Source: Mesorhizobium atlanticum
GTDB lineage: Bacteria > Pseudomonadota > Alphaproteobacteria > Rhizobiales > Rhizobiaceae
Reading direction: 5' to 3'
NCBI RefSeq assembly: GCF_003289965.1
Contig: NZ_QMBQ01000009.1
Coordinates: 186,001-250,000, forward strand
DNA: 64,000 bases
Position numbers and translations under genes: made by a program. The notes beneath the pieces are model-generated. The model had not been told where the DNA came from, made no database searches, and saw only the letters and a program-made list of their open reading frames with translations. Shown here piece by piece: positions 54,303 through 63,798 of this stretch. Positions within the stretch are counted from its first letter, which is position 1; every line of letters starts with the position of its first letter.

Positions 54303-55409
54303 ATGAAGATAACGGAAATTCACGTCTACGCACATAATCTGCCGGTCAAGAACGGCCCCCATGTTATGGCCAACGCCAAAGTCTGGTCATTAGACAGCAC
54401 GCTGGTGAAGCTAGTCACCGACACAGGCCTCGTCGGCTGGGGCGAAACCTGCCCGGTCGGACCAACCTACCAGCCGCAACACGCCAAGGGTGCCCGCGCC
54501 GCGCTGGCTGAGATGGCTCCAGGATTGATCGGTGCCAGCACACTGCAACCAATGCTGTTGCGGCGGCTGATGGATGGCCTGTTGAACGGTCATCGCTATG
54601 CCAAAGCCGCTATTGACATCGCAGCCTATGATCTGATTGGCAAAGCTTATGGAATGCGGGTGTCCGACCTTTTAGGCGGGGCTGCCACCGAAAACGTACC
54701 CTCCTATTATGCCGCAGGCGTCGGCGACCCGGACGAGACCGCCAGAATCGTCGCTGAGAAAGTAGCCGAGGGCTACCCGCGCCTGCAGGTCAAGATCGGC
54801 GGCCGTCCGGTGGAGGTGGATATCGCTGCTCTCCGCAAGGTCTGGGAGGTGGTCCGCGGGAAGGGCGTGCGGTTAGCCGCCGATGGCAATCGCGGCCTGA
54901 CGACTCGCGACGCCCTGCGGCTCTCCCGGGAATGCCCGGACATTCCCTTCGTCATGGAACAGCCCTGCAATACGTTGGAAGAGATCGCCGCGATCCGGAG
55001 GCAGATCCATCATGGCATCTATATCGACGAAAATGGCGAGGATCTGGCCACGGTCATCCGCGCCGCGGGGACAGGCCTTTGCGACGGGTTCGGGATGAAG
55101 GTTACACGGATCGGGGGGTTGCACGCCATGGCCATCTTCCGTGACATTTGCGAAGTGCGCAGCATGCCCCATACCTGCGACGACGCTTGGGGTGGGGATA
55201 TCATTGCCGCAGCCTGCACCCATATCGGTGCCACGGTGCAACCCCGACTGCTTGAAGGCGTTTGGGTGGCCGAGCCCTATATCGAGGGGACGTATGACCC
55301 CAACGGTGTGAAGGTCGTGGGCGGCCACATCAAACTGCCCGAAGGCCCGGGCCTTGGGGTCGTGCCGGAAGATGGGATATTTGGGAAGCCCGAATTTTCA
55401 GTCGGCTGA
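54303..55409 (+). CDS. hpbD: Enolase-superfamily hydroxyproline-betaine 2-epimerase / cis-3-hydroxyproline dehydratase-like
   Basis: The 368-residue protein has the MR/MLE fold with all catalytic parts: Lys164 in LQVKIGG, metal ligands Asp194 (AADGNRG), Glu219 (VMEQPC) and Asp242 (IDENGED), and Lys266 in GFGMKVTRIGG. Long stretches such as GWGETCPVGPTY, SRECPDIPFVMEQPCN and PHTCDDAWGGDI match, from memory, HpbD of Pelagibaca, including Trp296 for stacking on the betaine. HpbD epimerises 4-hydroxyproline betaine and proline betaine; close relatives dehydrate cis-3-hydroxy-L-proline. The start at 54303 gives the family N-terminus MKITEIHVY. It supports betaine catabolism in the region. Confidence 0.87.
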   Translation: MKITEIHVYAHNLPVKNGPHVMANAKVWSLDSTLVKLVTDTGLVGWGETCPVGPTYQPQHAKGARAALAEMAPGLIGASTLQPMLLRRLMDGLLNGHRYAKAAIDIAAYDLIGKAYGMRVSDLLGGAATENVPSYYAAGVGDPDETARIVAEKVAEGYPRLQVKIGGRPVEVDIAALRKVWEVVRGKGVRLAADGNRGLTTRDALRLSRECPDIPFVMEQPCNTLEEIAAIRRQIHHGIYIDENGEDLATVIRAAGTGLCDGFGMKVTRIGGLHAMAIFRDICEVRSMPHTCDDAWGGDIIAAACTHIGATVQPRLLEGVWVAEPYIEGTYDPNGVKVVGGHIKLPEGPGLGVVPEDGIFGKPEFSVG

Positions 55410-55717
55410 GATTCTCAGCCTTCCAAACTCAAGTTTGGCAGATGCTGAACGTAGCGGCTAAGTTAAAATGTCCGGATCTGGAAAAGTAGGAATGACGCTC
55501 CTGCTTATGCCCTACCAATCTCCCCCCGCGTGGCCGTTCCTCATATATCGTGCCATAACCTGAAGTCCACCACATTCTGGAGCAGACCAGGCGCCGCACC
55601 TATGTCGTGCGCACCTGCCCCAATGCCGAAAGCTGTCGTCCGTGAAGAATGCGACTTCCCAGCATCAGTTGCGGAAGGCGCACCGTTGGAGCGGGCTATA
55701 CCAGCTGGGCTGCGGCG
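55410..55717. other. Gene-free stretch
   Basis: About 300 bases between the epimerase-like gene and the IS5 element; nothing supported. Confidence 0.45.
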
Positions 55718-57075
55718 TCAGGCTAATCGCGGCCGGGGGGGTGGCGTTGCTGTGGTTGCGAGCATCGCCAGGATGAAGGCGCACAAAAGCCCCAGCCAGT
55801 TGAGCAGGAGGCTGAAATTGTAGCCGACGGCAGCGAGCACGGCGTTGTTGGCGTCGCCTTGGGCGAAGGCCAGGAAGTTGCGGCCCATGCGATGGTCGCT
55901 CTTGAGATGGCCGATGACTGGCTCGACGGCGGCGCGCCGTCGCAGCGCCCGCTTGACGGCCTTGGTGAGGCCGCGCTTGTAGCCGGCGACATGGACCTTG
56001 AAGGTCTTGTCCTTCGGGGCGTTGTGGCCGCGATAGCCGGCATCGGTGACGACCTTGGAGAGGTTGACGCCGATCGCCTCCTCGATCGCTGGGAGGATGG
56101 TGGCCAGCGTGTGGCCGTCATAGGGATTGCCGGGCAGCGCCTTGACGTGGGCGACGAACTGGCCGCCGCGGCTGCGCTTGAGGGTGGTTGCGACCGAGAC
56201 CTTGACGCCGAACTCGTAGGGCTTATGGGCCTTGCCCTTGCCGATGCACTCCACCTCCGGAGCGTGCAGGGAGTAGACCTTGCGGCCCCGCTCGCGCTGG
56301 CGCTGGTCCCTGACGCGGCGGGCCAGCGACAGCGACAGGCCGAAGACCTGCATCAGGCCCGGCTGTCCGGCGATCTTGCGGGCGATGTCGCGGATCACCG
56401 CGCCCAGCATGGTGCGCAGCCGCTTGAGCTGCCGGTTGGCGCGCTTGAACTGCTTGGCGTGGGCATAGCGCTGATGCTTGATCAGCGCGAACTTGCCCAC
56501 CCGCGCATAGGACTGGCGCAGCACGACGCCATGCTTCCTGGCCAGCTTGACCAGCCGCTCGCGGGCCCGCTGCATCAGCTTGGCGTCGGTCGGAAAGGTG
56601 ATCGCCTTCTCCTGCACGGTGGTGTCGACGATCACCGCACGGAAGTCGGCCGGCTTGGCCGCGCCCAATCGGGTTGCCCGCAGCCAGGCTCACCTGCAGC
56701 AGTGCCGTCAGCCGTTCTTCGCCCATGCGCAGGCGCCAGCGCATCAGCGAGGTGCGGTCGAAGACCAGCCGGTGCTGGAACAACTCCTCGCCGCAAAACA
56801 GCTGATAATAAGGGTTCTTCAACCAGCGCTCGCACAAGCCTTCATCGGACAGGTTGTGCATCGACTTCAGGATGGCCAATCCTGCCATCAACCGGGTCGG
56901 CAGCGGCGGCCGGCCAGGGTCGTCGTCATAGACCTCGCCAAGCCGATCTTGGAGAAAGCGCCAATCGATCGCCTTGGCCAGCTTCACCAGCGCATGAGAG
57001 GATCTGATCGAGCCGAGCCCGCAACAGGTCGCTCTGCCCGCTGTCTCGTCGTTCCTTGGGCCGCATCGCGTGCTC
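55718..57075 (-). mobile_element. IS5-family element transposase with two frameshifts
   Basis: The start region MRPKERRDSGQSDLL (57071) shifts near 57000 to HALVKLAKAIDWRFLQDRLGEVYDD and LPTRLMAGLAILKSMHNLSDE, then near 56670 to DFRAVIVDTTVQEKAITFPTDAKL, CIGKGKAHKPYEFGVK, VVTDAGYRGHNAP and AVEPVIGHLKSDHRMGRNFL, the DDE core. The terminal segment FILAMLATTA ends near 55720. Inverted repeats were not resolved. Two frame breaks suggest an inactive copy; one might be programmed. Confidence 0.82.
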
Positions 57076-57621
57076 CCTCGCGTCAAACCAGACGAATCAC
57101 GCGTATGATTACAATTTGCCAGAAATTGCCCCCCCAAAGCCACGATTTCCGGTGAATTAAAACCCAAAAACAGGGGAAAAACCTAAATTGAATCAAAACC
57201 TCCCGTGTTCTTCACGGACAACAAGCTATCTGCGCCTGGTCAAGACGCTCGCCGTCGAGACCAACGATAAACTGGATGAATGCCAACCGCTACATCAATA
57301 TGGACGACCTGCGCGAGCACAAGAAGCTCGCCTTGCGCCAAGTCGCATGACCAGCTTCAAGGCCGCCCCAATTTCAGAACTTGACGAATACAACCCGCCG
57401 CCGAATTGTCCAACTGGTTACATCGCTACAATTGGAACAGGCCTCACGGAGCCTAAAATCCACCACCCATCAGCTGACTTGCGATGGCCGAGGACACTGT
57501 TGAGGCTCCACAACTAGGTGACGTGGTCCCAGTGGATCACGCCGTCGACGGCTCGCAACTTTACTCAGTCGAGCTGCCGCCTGCGTTGTCAGCCCAACAG
57601 ATGTCTATATCATAGCCACGG
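57076..57621 (+). other. Spacer with an unidentified coding tail
   Basis: Mostly gene-free. Near 57230-57350 LVKTLAVETNDKLDE in one frame and MNANRYINMDDLREHKKLALRQVA in another, ending at 57350, look like the C-terminus of some protein with a frameshift. I do not recognise it. Confidence 0.3.
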
Positions 57622-58422
57622 TTACGACTTTCGAAGCCACGCATTTGGAGCACAAGTGACATTAAATCCGAACGCGTCTGTATAATAAGTATCAATTAGG
57701 AAACCTAACTCCTCTATCATCTGAAATCCGTCAATAATATCTTTATTTACTGCAGCAGGATTGTCTTCAATTACGTAGTAATCCCCTGTCTGCATATATT
57801 TATTAATATAAGAAAAAATCGAAAATATGTTTACGTGCGCGTCATCGATCACGAGCCACGGATGTGGAAGCCTCGCCAACAAATTTTCGTCAAAGTTGGC
57901 GACATCAGAAAGGTCTATCTGGTGGAAAGTAATCAATGGATGCTTTGTCGCACTCTCATGGATGCACCTGGTGTACAAATCAAATGAGTGTACTTCTCCT
58001 GGCTTATCACATAGCATAGACATATTGTCAGCGAACCACAGTGCGCTTCCTCCTTGATATGAACCAAGCTCTATAATGGTCATAGGCTGAAATTCCCAAA
58101 TTAGCCTTGGATACAAAGCGAGATCAAAAGGAGTCTTGATAAGTATCAGTCCTTTATAAGTCTTAGCCAAGGCCCCAATTCTTGTGGAGCGGTTGTCAGC
58201 GGTCCACGGGAAGATAGACGATATCCATGTTCGATCGGACGGTTTTGCAAACCGGTCAGAATCATCAGCATTCAGGACGTTCCTTATGGTGTCAAACATT
58301 CCTAGCCAGTCAGGAATGATCTCTCGCCACCCCTGATCAAGAAGTCCGTCGGGCCTCATCTGATCGGGGTAGTTCTCGTGAGCTGCATCCCAAAAAGCCT
58401 TGTACCCGGACGCGAGTTTCAT
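57622..58422 (-). CDS. CmcI-like (cephalosporin hydroxylase family) methyltransferase
   Basis: The 266-residue protein has the SAM-binding loop MTIIELGSYQGGSALWFADN, VHSFDLYTR, and LVIDDAHVN followed by YYVIEDN, the CmcI-family layout. These proteins methylate sugars or secondary metabolites. The gene is clearly more AT-rich than its neighbours and uses more A/T-ending codons, a sign of separate transfer. Start taken at ATG 58422; 58443 also possible. No partner genes are near. Confidence 0.78.
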   Translation of the reverse strand: MKLASGYKAFWDAAHENYPDQMRPDGLLDQGWREIIPDWLGMFDTIRNVLNADDSDRFAKPSDRTWISSIFPWTADNRSTRIGALAKTYKGLILIKTPFDLALYPRLIWEFQPMTIIELGSYQGGSALWFADNMSMLCDKPGEVHSFDLYTRCIHESATKHPLITFHQIDLSDVANFDENLLARLPHPWLVIDDAHVNIFSIFSYINKYMQTGDYYVIEDNPAAVNKDIIDGFQMIEELGFLIDTYYTDAFGFNVTCAPNAWLRKS

Positions 58423-59079
58423 CGGTCTGTCTCCATGTTGCATCTGCCTCTATAAGAGCAATCGGCGTGCCACTCGCGGAAGGAGGTCCCGCTGCTTTAA
58501 CGAAAGCGAAAAGCTGCCCGCATGCTCCCACCGGAATGTCCGCGCGATTGTCGGGTCCGGGACATCATCGACAAAGCCCAAACGAGAAGGTCTGGCATTT
58601 TTAGCGCAACCTTCGTGTCGTTGGAATTGAGCCCTCGAAATGGCTGATCACGTCGGTCGGGAGATGATGTCGAAGCACATGGTGACGGTGACGACATCGC
58701 CGGCCTGCTGGCGCGGTTCACTTATATCGACAGCCCTCGGACCGCCGCACATTTCGGTATGATCGTTCCAGCTCCGCCCCCGGGTGAGAGTTGTCCAACC
58801 TGTCCTCACCTTGGCCAACGGAATTGGAGCCTCGCTGAACATCCCAGTTGCGAGCTGCATCGTGATCACACTAGCGTCGAGGAAGGCAAACGTCGCGAGG
58901 CCGCTACGTGATGTTGTCGCGCTGTGGATCAACCGGGCCCTTCAATTGTATCGGCGGCAGCCGTGGGTTGCTTGGAGGGCCTTATGCACTAAAATGGCAA
59001 GCCGCTGCTGGAGATCCTGCGTGGCTATTGGCGGCCACGCCACCGCGCCCTTTCTCAGAACCAAGTGCACCGAGCTGTT
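58423..59079 (-). other. Mostly gene-free; possible orphan fragment
   Basis: A minus frame at 58932-58648 encodes about 94 residues (FLDASVITMQLATGMFSEAP, VVTVTMCFDII) that look protein-like but match no family I know. The rest shows nothing. Confidence 0.3.
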
Positions 59080-59240
59080 GTGAATTGGCATAGATCCCGG
59101 CCCAGTTGCTTCTCCTTCGCGCAGGCCTCGATCGCAGCCATGACCCGACGCTCGACGCGACCAAGATGGCCGGCCCGTGCTTGCCGATAGGCCGCGCCGT
59201 GGCGACGGAATACGTCCGCCACCTCCGAGGCGGAGCGCAT
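59080..59240 (-). mobile_element. IS91-family transposase N-terminal fragment
   Basis: EVADVFRRHGAAYRQARAGHLGRVERRVMAAIEAC is the conserved opening of IS91-type transposases. The zinc-finger and catalytic parts are missing. Confidence 0.75.
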
Positions 59241-59261
59241 GGATGCCGATCAACCGGGCGG

Positions 59262-59560
59262 CATGACTTTGACTAGCAACTGGTTGAAAGGACTGATTGG
59301 TGCGGCCGATCATGTCTGTCGAGACCTGAGCGTAGAGCGTTGTCGACGCCAAGCTGCGATGGCCAAGCAGCACCTGAATGATGCGAATGTCCGTGCCTGC
59401 CTCAAGCAGGTGAGTCGCGAACGAATGCCGCAGCGTATGTACGGTCACCCGCTTCTCGACGCCCAGGGCCTCGCAGGCCACACAACACGCGACGTGAAGC
59501 ACCTGCGGGTTTACAGGACCGGAGCCGTCGCGGGGAGGAAACAGCCACCCGGGCGGGCCG
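59262..59560 (-). mobile_element. IS91-associated tyrosine recombinase, C-terminal fragment
   Basis: TVHTLRHSFATHLLEAGTDIRIIQVLLGHRSLASTTLYAQVS carries the H-R-H and active Tyr of tyrosine recombinases, followed by the IS91 transposase start on the same strand, a common pairing. The N-terminal half is absent. Confidence 0.8.
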
Positions 59561-60006
59561 GATCAGGCGCTAAAGGCTGCGGAGGACTGGTCGCGGGTGG
59601 CAGCTAGCCTACATCGCACCAAACGGTCGGCGCGGTAGTTTAGGCGCTAGAGCAACTCGCTGTCCCAGCTTGCTCGCCATCGCATCCTGCTGGCGACACA
59701 TACCTCTAATCCTGTCAGATCACTCGCCAGCGCAATAGCGATCTCCTGGTGGGACTTATTGTCGGAACTTCGACGATGTCGGACATGAGATATCGACGCT
59801 ACAGCGCGATCTCGTTGTTCCCAACCGATTTTCCTGGTTGGCACGGTATATGCTGTCCTATGCGCAAACGCGTTGCCACACCGCCGATAGGGAATTTATC
59901 CGAGACCGCGTTCACCGAACATGCCGGCGCGAAAACTAGGTGTCCACAGCCGAAGGAGATCCTTGCGTTTGTTACCAGCCGACATCATCTCTCATGTTTT
60001 CCTGCC
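59561..60006. other. Gene-free stretch upstream of the peptidase
   Basis: No supported gene. An open frame runs into the peptidase from 59749 but those codons are not conserved. Confidence 0.45.
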
Positions 60007-62121
60007 ATGACGGCATTCGATTTCCGACCAACGCCGGATGCTCCCGACGATGATCCCCATCTTTGGCTTGAAAATGTTGAAGGCGATCAGGCGCTGACCT
60101 GGGCGGCCGGCCAGTCGGCCAGGACCTTGCGGCAGTTCGGTGGAACGCGGTTCGACCGCGACCGGGACGCCCTGAAGGCGATCTTCGATTGTCCTGAGAA
60201 GATTCCATTTATCGCGCGCCGCGGCCAGCACCTCCACAATTTCTGGCAGGACGCCCAAAACCCGCGCGGGCTCTGGCGCCGAACTACACTTGCCGACTAC
60301 CTGACGGGCGATCCACGGTGGGAGGTACTGCTCGACCTGGACGCTCTCGCCGCCAATGACGCAATGGACTGGGTCTGGGGTGGCGCCTCAATTGAGCCGG
60401 AAAGACGCGAAAGAGCCATTGTGCGCCTCTCGCACGGCGGCAGCGACGCGGTCGTGCACCGCGAATTCGACATGGTGTCTTTGAGCTTTGTCGCCGATGG
60501 CTTCTATCTCGCGGAGGCCAAGGGCGGGATCGATTGGCTCGACCCGGACACGCTGCTGCTCTTCAGTGCCCTTGGGGACGGCATGGCCACGCGCTGCGGC
60601 TATGCGCGCACCGTGCGGGTGTGGAAGCGTGGCGCCGATCCGCTCGACGCGCCGGTCATCTTCGAGACCGGCTCGGAATCCGTCAGCGTGTCTGGCTATC
60701 TCGACCGCACCGCCGAGAGCGAGCGGGTGTGGTTCATCGAGACGCCGGGTGCCCATGAGAAGATTGGCCGGATAGGGGACAGGAGCGGGCCGAAGATTGA
60801 GGTCGACCTTCCCAAGAATGCCAGATGGAGCGTCTTCGGCGACTGGCTGGTGGTAAGGCCACGCATGCCCTGGACGGTGGAAGGCGCCACTCATGCCGCA
60901 GATACGCTGATTGGCATTTCGCTTTCCTCCTTCCTCGCCGGCGAGCGCAATTTTGTTTCGCTCTTTGAACCGGGCGACAGGAGCGCCCTGCAGTCCTTCT
61001 CCTGGAATGACGGCAAGCTCATCATCGCCTACCTCGTCAATCTCCTACCGCGTTTCGACGTCTTAAGCCCCGGCCCACAACAATGGACACGCAGGGCGCT
61101 CGATTGCGTGTCCAGCGAAGGAACCGTTCACGTCTGGTCGCTGGATCCCGGAGTCCACGAGACCAATGGAGAGGTCCTTGTTTCGGCTCAGGATCCGATC
61201 ACGCCGCCGACGCTCTTCCTGTTGGATCTCAATGCCACGCCTCCGCTCGACCATCCCATCGTCCTGAAGCGCAGTCGGGAGACTTTCGATGCGTCCGGGC
61301 TGACGATCACGCGCCACGAGGCAGTTTCGACCGATGGAGAGGTGGTCCCGTACACGCAAATCGGCCCAGCGGACGGGAGCGGCGATGCTCCGGTTCACCT
61401 CACTGCGTATGGCGGGTTCGGCATCTCGCTCCTTCCTTCCTACAACTCCTCCCTCGGCAAGCTGTGGCTCGAACGTGGCGGCACGTGTGTGGTAGCCAAC
61501 ATCCGGGGCGGCGGCGAGTTCGGCAGCCGTTGGCACGAAGCCGGGCGCCGGGAAGGTAAACGCCTGTCGCATGATGATTTCGCCGCGGTTGCTGCCGATC
61601 TCGTGCGGAGGGGCGTTACGCAGCCGAGGCGAATTGCCGCCCAAGGTGGCTCAAATGGCGGCCTTCTGATCGCCAACATGCTCACCCGCTACCCGGAGCG
61701 TTTCGGCGCGCTGCTCTGCACAATGCCGCTTACCGACATGCGCCGCTACACCAAGCTTTTGGCTGGTGCCAGTTGGACGGGCGAATATGGCGATCCCGAC
61801 AAGCCACAGGATTGGACCTTGCTAAGGCAAATCTCCGCCTATCACGCCGCGTCTCCGGGACAGCCCTATCCGCCGATACTGCTTGCCACCACGACGCGCG
61901 ACGACCGCGTCCACCCAGGCCATGCGCGCAAGATGGCCGCAAAGCTGCAGGCTCTCGGCTATCCCGCTTACTTCTACGAGCTCAGCGCGGGTGGCCACGG
62001 CCATGGCAAGGACAATCGGGAGCGGGCCGCATTCATTGCGCTCGGCAACAATTTCCTGCGCGGTGCGATCGGCTGGAACGCCGATTGCGTTGGGCAGCGT
62101 TCGGCCCCGCAACAAAGGTGA
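60007..62121 (+). CDS. Prolyl oligopeptidase-family (S9) serine peptidase
   Basis: The 704-residue protein has a seven-bladed propeller N-terminus starting DDDPHLWLENVEGDQAL and a C-terminal alpha/beta hydrolase: ANIRGGGEFGSRWHEAG, nucleophile Ser in GGSNGGLL, Asp in TTTRDDRVHP and His in AGGHGHGKDN. It cleaves short Pro-containing peptides, probably in the cytoplasm as no signal peptide is seen. Start set at 60007 (MTAFDFRP). Full length, no sign of decay. Confidence 0.9.
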   Translation: MTAFDFRPTPDAPDDDPHLWLENVEGDQALTWAAGQSARTLRQFGGTRFDRDRDALKAIFDCPEKIPFIARRGQHLHNFWQDAQNPRGLWRRTTLADYLTGDPRWEVLLDLDALAANDAMDWVWGGASIEPERRERAIVRLSHGGSDAVVHREFDMVSLSFVADGFYLAEAKGGIDWLDPDTLLLFSALGDGMATRCGYARTVRVWKRGADPLDAPVIFETGSESVSVSGYLDRTAESERVWFIETPGAHEKIGRIGDRSGPKIEVDLPKNARWSVFGDWLVVRPRMPWTVEGATHAADTLIGISLSSFLAGERNFVSLFEPGDRSALQSFSWNDGKLIIAYLVNLLPRFDVLSPGPQQWTRRALDCVSSEGTVHVWSLDPGVHETNGEVLVSAQDPITPPTLFLLDLNATPPLDHPIVLKRSRETFDASGLTITRHEAVSTDGEVVPYTQIGPADGSGDAPVHLTAYGGFGISLLPSYNSSLGKLWLERGGTCVVANIRGGGEFGSRWHEAGRREGKRLSHDDFAAVAADLVRRGVTQPRRIAAQGGSNGGLLIANMLTRYPERFGALLCTMPLTDMRRYTKLLAGASWTGEYGDPDKPQDWTLLRQISAYHAASPGQPYPPILLATTTRDDRVHPGHARKMAAKLQALGYPAYFYELSAGGHGHGKDNRERAAFIALGNNFLRGAIGWNADCVGQRSAPQQR

Positions 62122-62272
62122 GTAGCAACGCACAGAGCGCATGCTGCTGTTCTTGAGCAGGCGGGATATCGGGAGCCTTACGCACAGGAATCAGGAACGC
62201 TCCGTCTACCCCGATTGGCTCGAGCAGAACAGTTCCTGGTGCAGTACGTATGAACAACAAGGAGAGATTCTC

Positions 62273-62968
62273 ATGGCCAGAAAGCTATTGGACTTGGTGC
62301 AGGCGATAGCAGCGGCAGTCGGCTTCATGACCGTTGGGCAGCAGGCGGCCGCAGCCGATCTTATGCAAGCTCCGTGCCCCACCGAAGCAGAAGTGTTGGT
62401 CACGCAAGCGCCAAGCCCTTGGCAGGTCCGCCTGCGTGCCCTGGGGGTTGTCACCAGGGATGCGGGCTATGTCGGCGGAGTGCCGGGCTCCAATCTTTCC
62501 TATTCCGACACTGTAACGCCCGAACTCGATATCTCCTATTTCTTCACGGACAACATCGCCGCCGAACTCATCCTCGGCACCACCTACGCCAACATCAATG
62601 GCCAGGGAGCGATCGGCGACCTGGGCAAGATCGGCAAGGTCTGGCTGCTGCCGCCCACCCTCACATTGCAGTATCATTTTACCAATCTCGGTGCCTTCAG
62701 GCCCTATATCGGCGCCGGCTTAAATTACACGATCTTCTATAATCAGGATGTCGGAAGTGCCGACGCTCTCAATGTCAAGAACACGTTCGGCACCGCGCTG
62801 CAGGCCGGGTTCGACTACATGGTGGACCAACACTGGGGCTTCAACTTCGACGTTAAGAAGCTTTTCCTCAAACCGGACTTCGACGTTACCGTGAACGGCG
62901 CGAAGCTGACGGGCAAGGCCGCACTTGATCCCTGGTTGATTGGCGCTGGCCTAACCTACCGCTTCTGA
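62273..62968 (+). CDS. ompW: OmpW-family outer-membrane protein
   Basis: The 231-residue protein has a signal peptide (LLDLVQAIAAAVGFMTVGQQAAA), then PWQVRLRALGVVT, PELDISYFFTDNIAAEL, YHFTNLGAFRPYIGAGLNYTIFY and a final GAGLTYRF ending in Phe, as expected of an eight-stranded outer-membrane barrel. Start at 62273 with AAGGAGAG upstream. OmpW forms a narrow hydrophobic channel. A strong hairpin follows. Confidence 0.9.
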   Translation: MARKLLDLVQAIAAAVGFMTVGQQAAAADLMQAPCPTEAEVLVTQAPSPWQVRLRALGVVTRDAGYVGGVPGSNLSYSDTVTPELDISYFFTDNIAAELILGTTYANINGQGAIGDLGKIGKVWLLPPTLTLQYHFTNLGAFRPYIGAGLNYTIFYNQDVGSADALNVKNTFGTALQAGFDYMVDQHWGFNFDVKKLFLKPDFDVTVNGAKLTGKAALDPWLIGAGLTYRF

Positions 62969-63007
62969 AAACGAAGCCGTGAAAGCCTCCCAAGGCAGAC
63001 CGCACAT

Positions 63008-63030
63008 AAAGGGCGCCCGGCGCGCCCTTT
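63008..63030 (+). terminator. Hairpin after ompW
   Basis: AAAGGGCGC (63008-63016) and GCGCCCTTT (63022-63030) form a perfect 9-bp stem with a 5-base loop, 40 bases after the ompW stop. The arm ends in TTT, giving a short terminator-like tail. Confidence 0.7.
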
Positions 63031-63155
63031 GGCCACCGGCTTCATGGTCTCCTCGGATCATTCGAGAAACTCCTACTGTCCTTCATATGGCGTCAATGGC
63101 ATGCCGGAGACCATCGTTGCCGTATCCACGTTGCTGTCGGGCAACTGGGCATGAT

Positions 63156-63401
63156 TCAGCCCCGAGAGCCGGGAACAGCTTTGCTCCTGGCTGGACGCGG
63201 TCTGATCAACTCGCAGGGATCGACGTTCATTGCCGCGGCGAGCCGGCCGAGGACGGTGACGCTCGCAGAAACACGTGCGCGTTCGATCGAGCCCACGTAG
63301 CGCATGCTAAGCTCAGCGCGCGCAGCCAGCTGTTCCTGCGTCAGGTTCTGGTCATGGCGCAAACGACGCATATTGATCGCCATGATCTCCTTGAGATCCA
63401 C
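63156..63401 (-). CDS. Small XRE-type regulator, QseC-like
   Basis: The 81-residue protein is a single helix-turn-helix domain: INMRRLRHDQNLTQEQLAARAELSMRYVGSIERAR and LGRLAAAMNVDPCEL. It is transcribed away from the DUF2285 gene, with two palindromes between them. That size and arrangement match QseC of Mesorhizobium symbiosis islands, which sets expression of the antiactivator gene qseM and of itself. Homology assigned by eye and context. Confidence 0.75.
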   Translation of the reverse strand: MDLKEIMAINMRRLRHDQNLTQEQLAARAELSMRYVGSIERARVSASVTVLGRLAAAMNVDPCELIRPRPARSKAVPGSRG

Positions 63402-63421
63402 GACGAGATAGGGACTGAACC

Positions 63422-63450
63422 GGAACGATCGTTCTAGGAACGATCGTTCC
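63422..63450. promoter_or_regulatory. Two identical palindromic operators between qseC-like and qseM-like genes
   Basis: GGAACGATCGTTC at 63422-63434 and GGAACGATCGTTCC at 63437-63450 are near-perfect palindromes whose centres are 15 bases apart. They lie 21-49 bases upstream of the XRE start. Two operators in this position fit a bistable QseC-type switch. Confidence 0.8.
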
Positions 63451-63543
63451 TATTCGTTATAGAGGGACAGATCGCCAGAAGTCTTTTGTGCAGATCGGCT
63501 CCCAGGCGCGCCTCCGCCGTAGCTTAGAGAGACTGCGTTCGCC

Positions 63544-63798
63544 ATGAAACTGGAACTGTCAGCTGAAGTGCCATGGTCGGACAGCCTGACAGCCTACGAC
63601 AAAGAGCATTTCACGATCTACATGCAGCTCCTTGACGCCGCTGCCGAGGAGGAGGCGACTGAAGAGGAGATGGCTCTCCTGATCCTCGGCATTGATTCAG
63701 CATGTGAGCCGGAACGCGCGAAGAAAGCTCTTCGCAGCCATCTAGATCGTGCGAGCTGGATTTTGACCACCGGCTACAAGGAATTGTTCGCGAGCTGA
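63544..63798 (+). CDS. DUF2285-domain protein, QseM-like antiactivator
   Basis: The 84-residue protein reads VPWSDSLTAYDKEHFTIYMQLLDA, LILGID, EPERAKKALRSHLDRASWI and GYKEL, a DUF2285 domain. In Mesorhizobium loti QseM, a small DUF2285 protein, blocks the LuxR-type activator TraR and the excision activator FseA, holding the symbiosis island silent. Divergence from an 81-residue HTH gene with paired operators supports the same role. Start at ATG 63544. Confidence 0.75.
   Translation: MKLELSAEVPWSDSLTAYDKEHFTIYMQLLDAAAEEEATEEEMALLILGIDSACEPERAKKALRSHLDRASWILTTGYKELFAS

Noticed and set aside
55859..57007. Plus-strand 382-codon frame over the IS5 element
   Set aside because: Antisense shadow of the transposase.
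60388..60894. Minus-strand frame over the prolyl oligopeptidase
   Set aside because: Antisense shadow of an intact, well-conserved gene.
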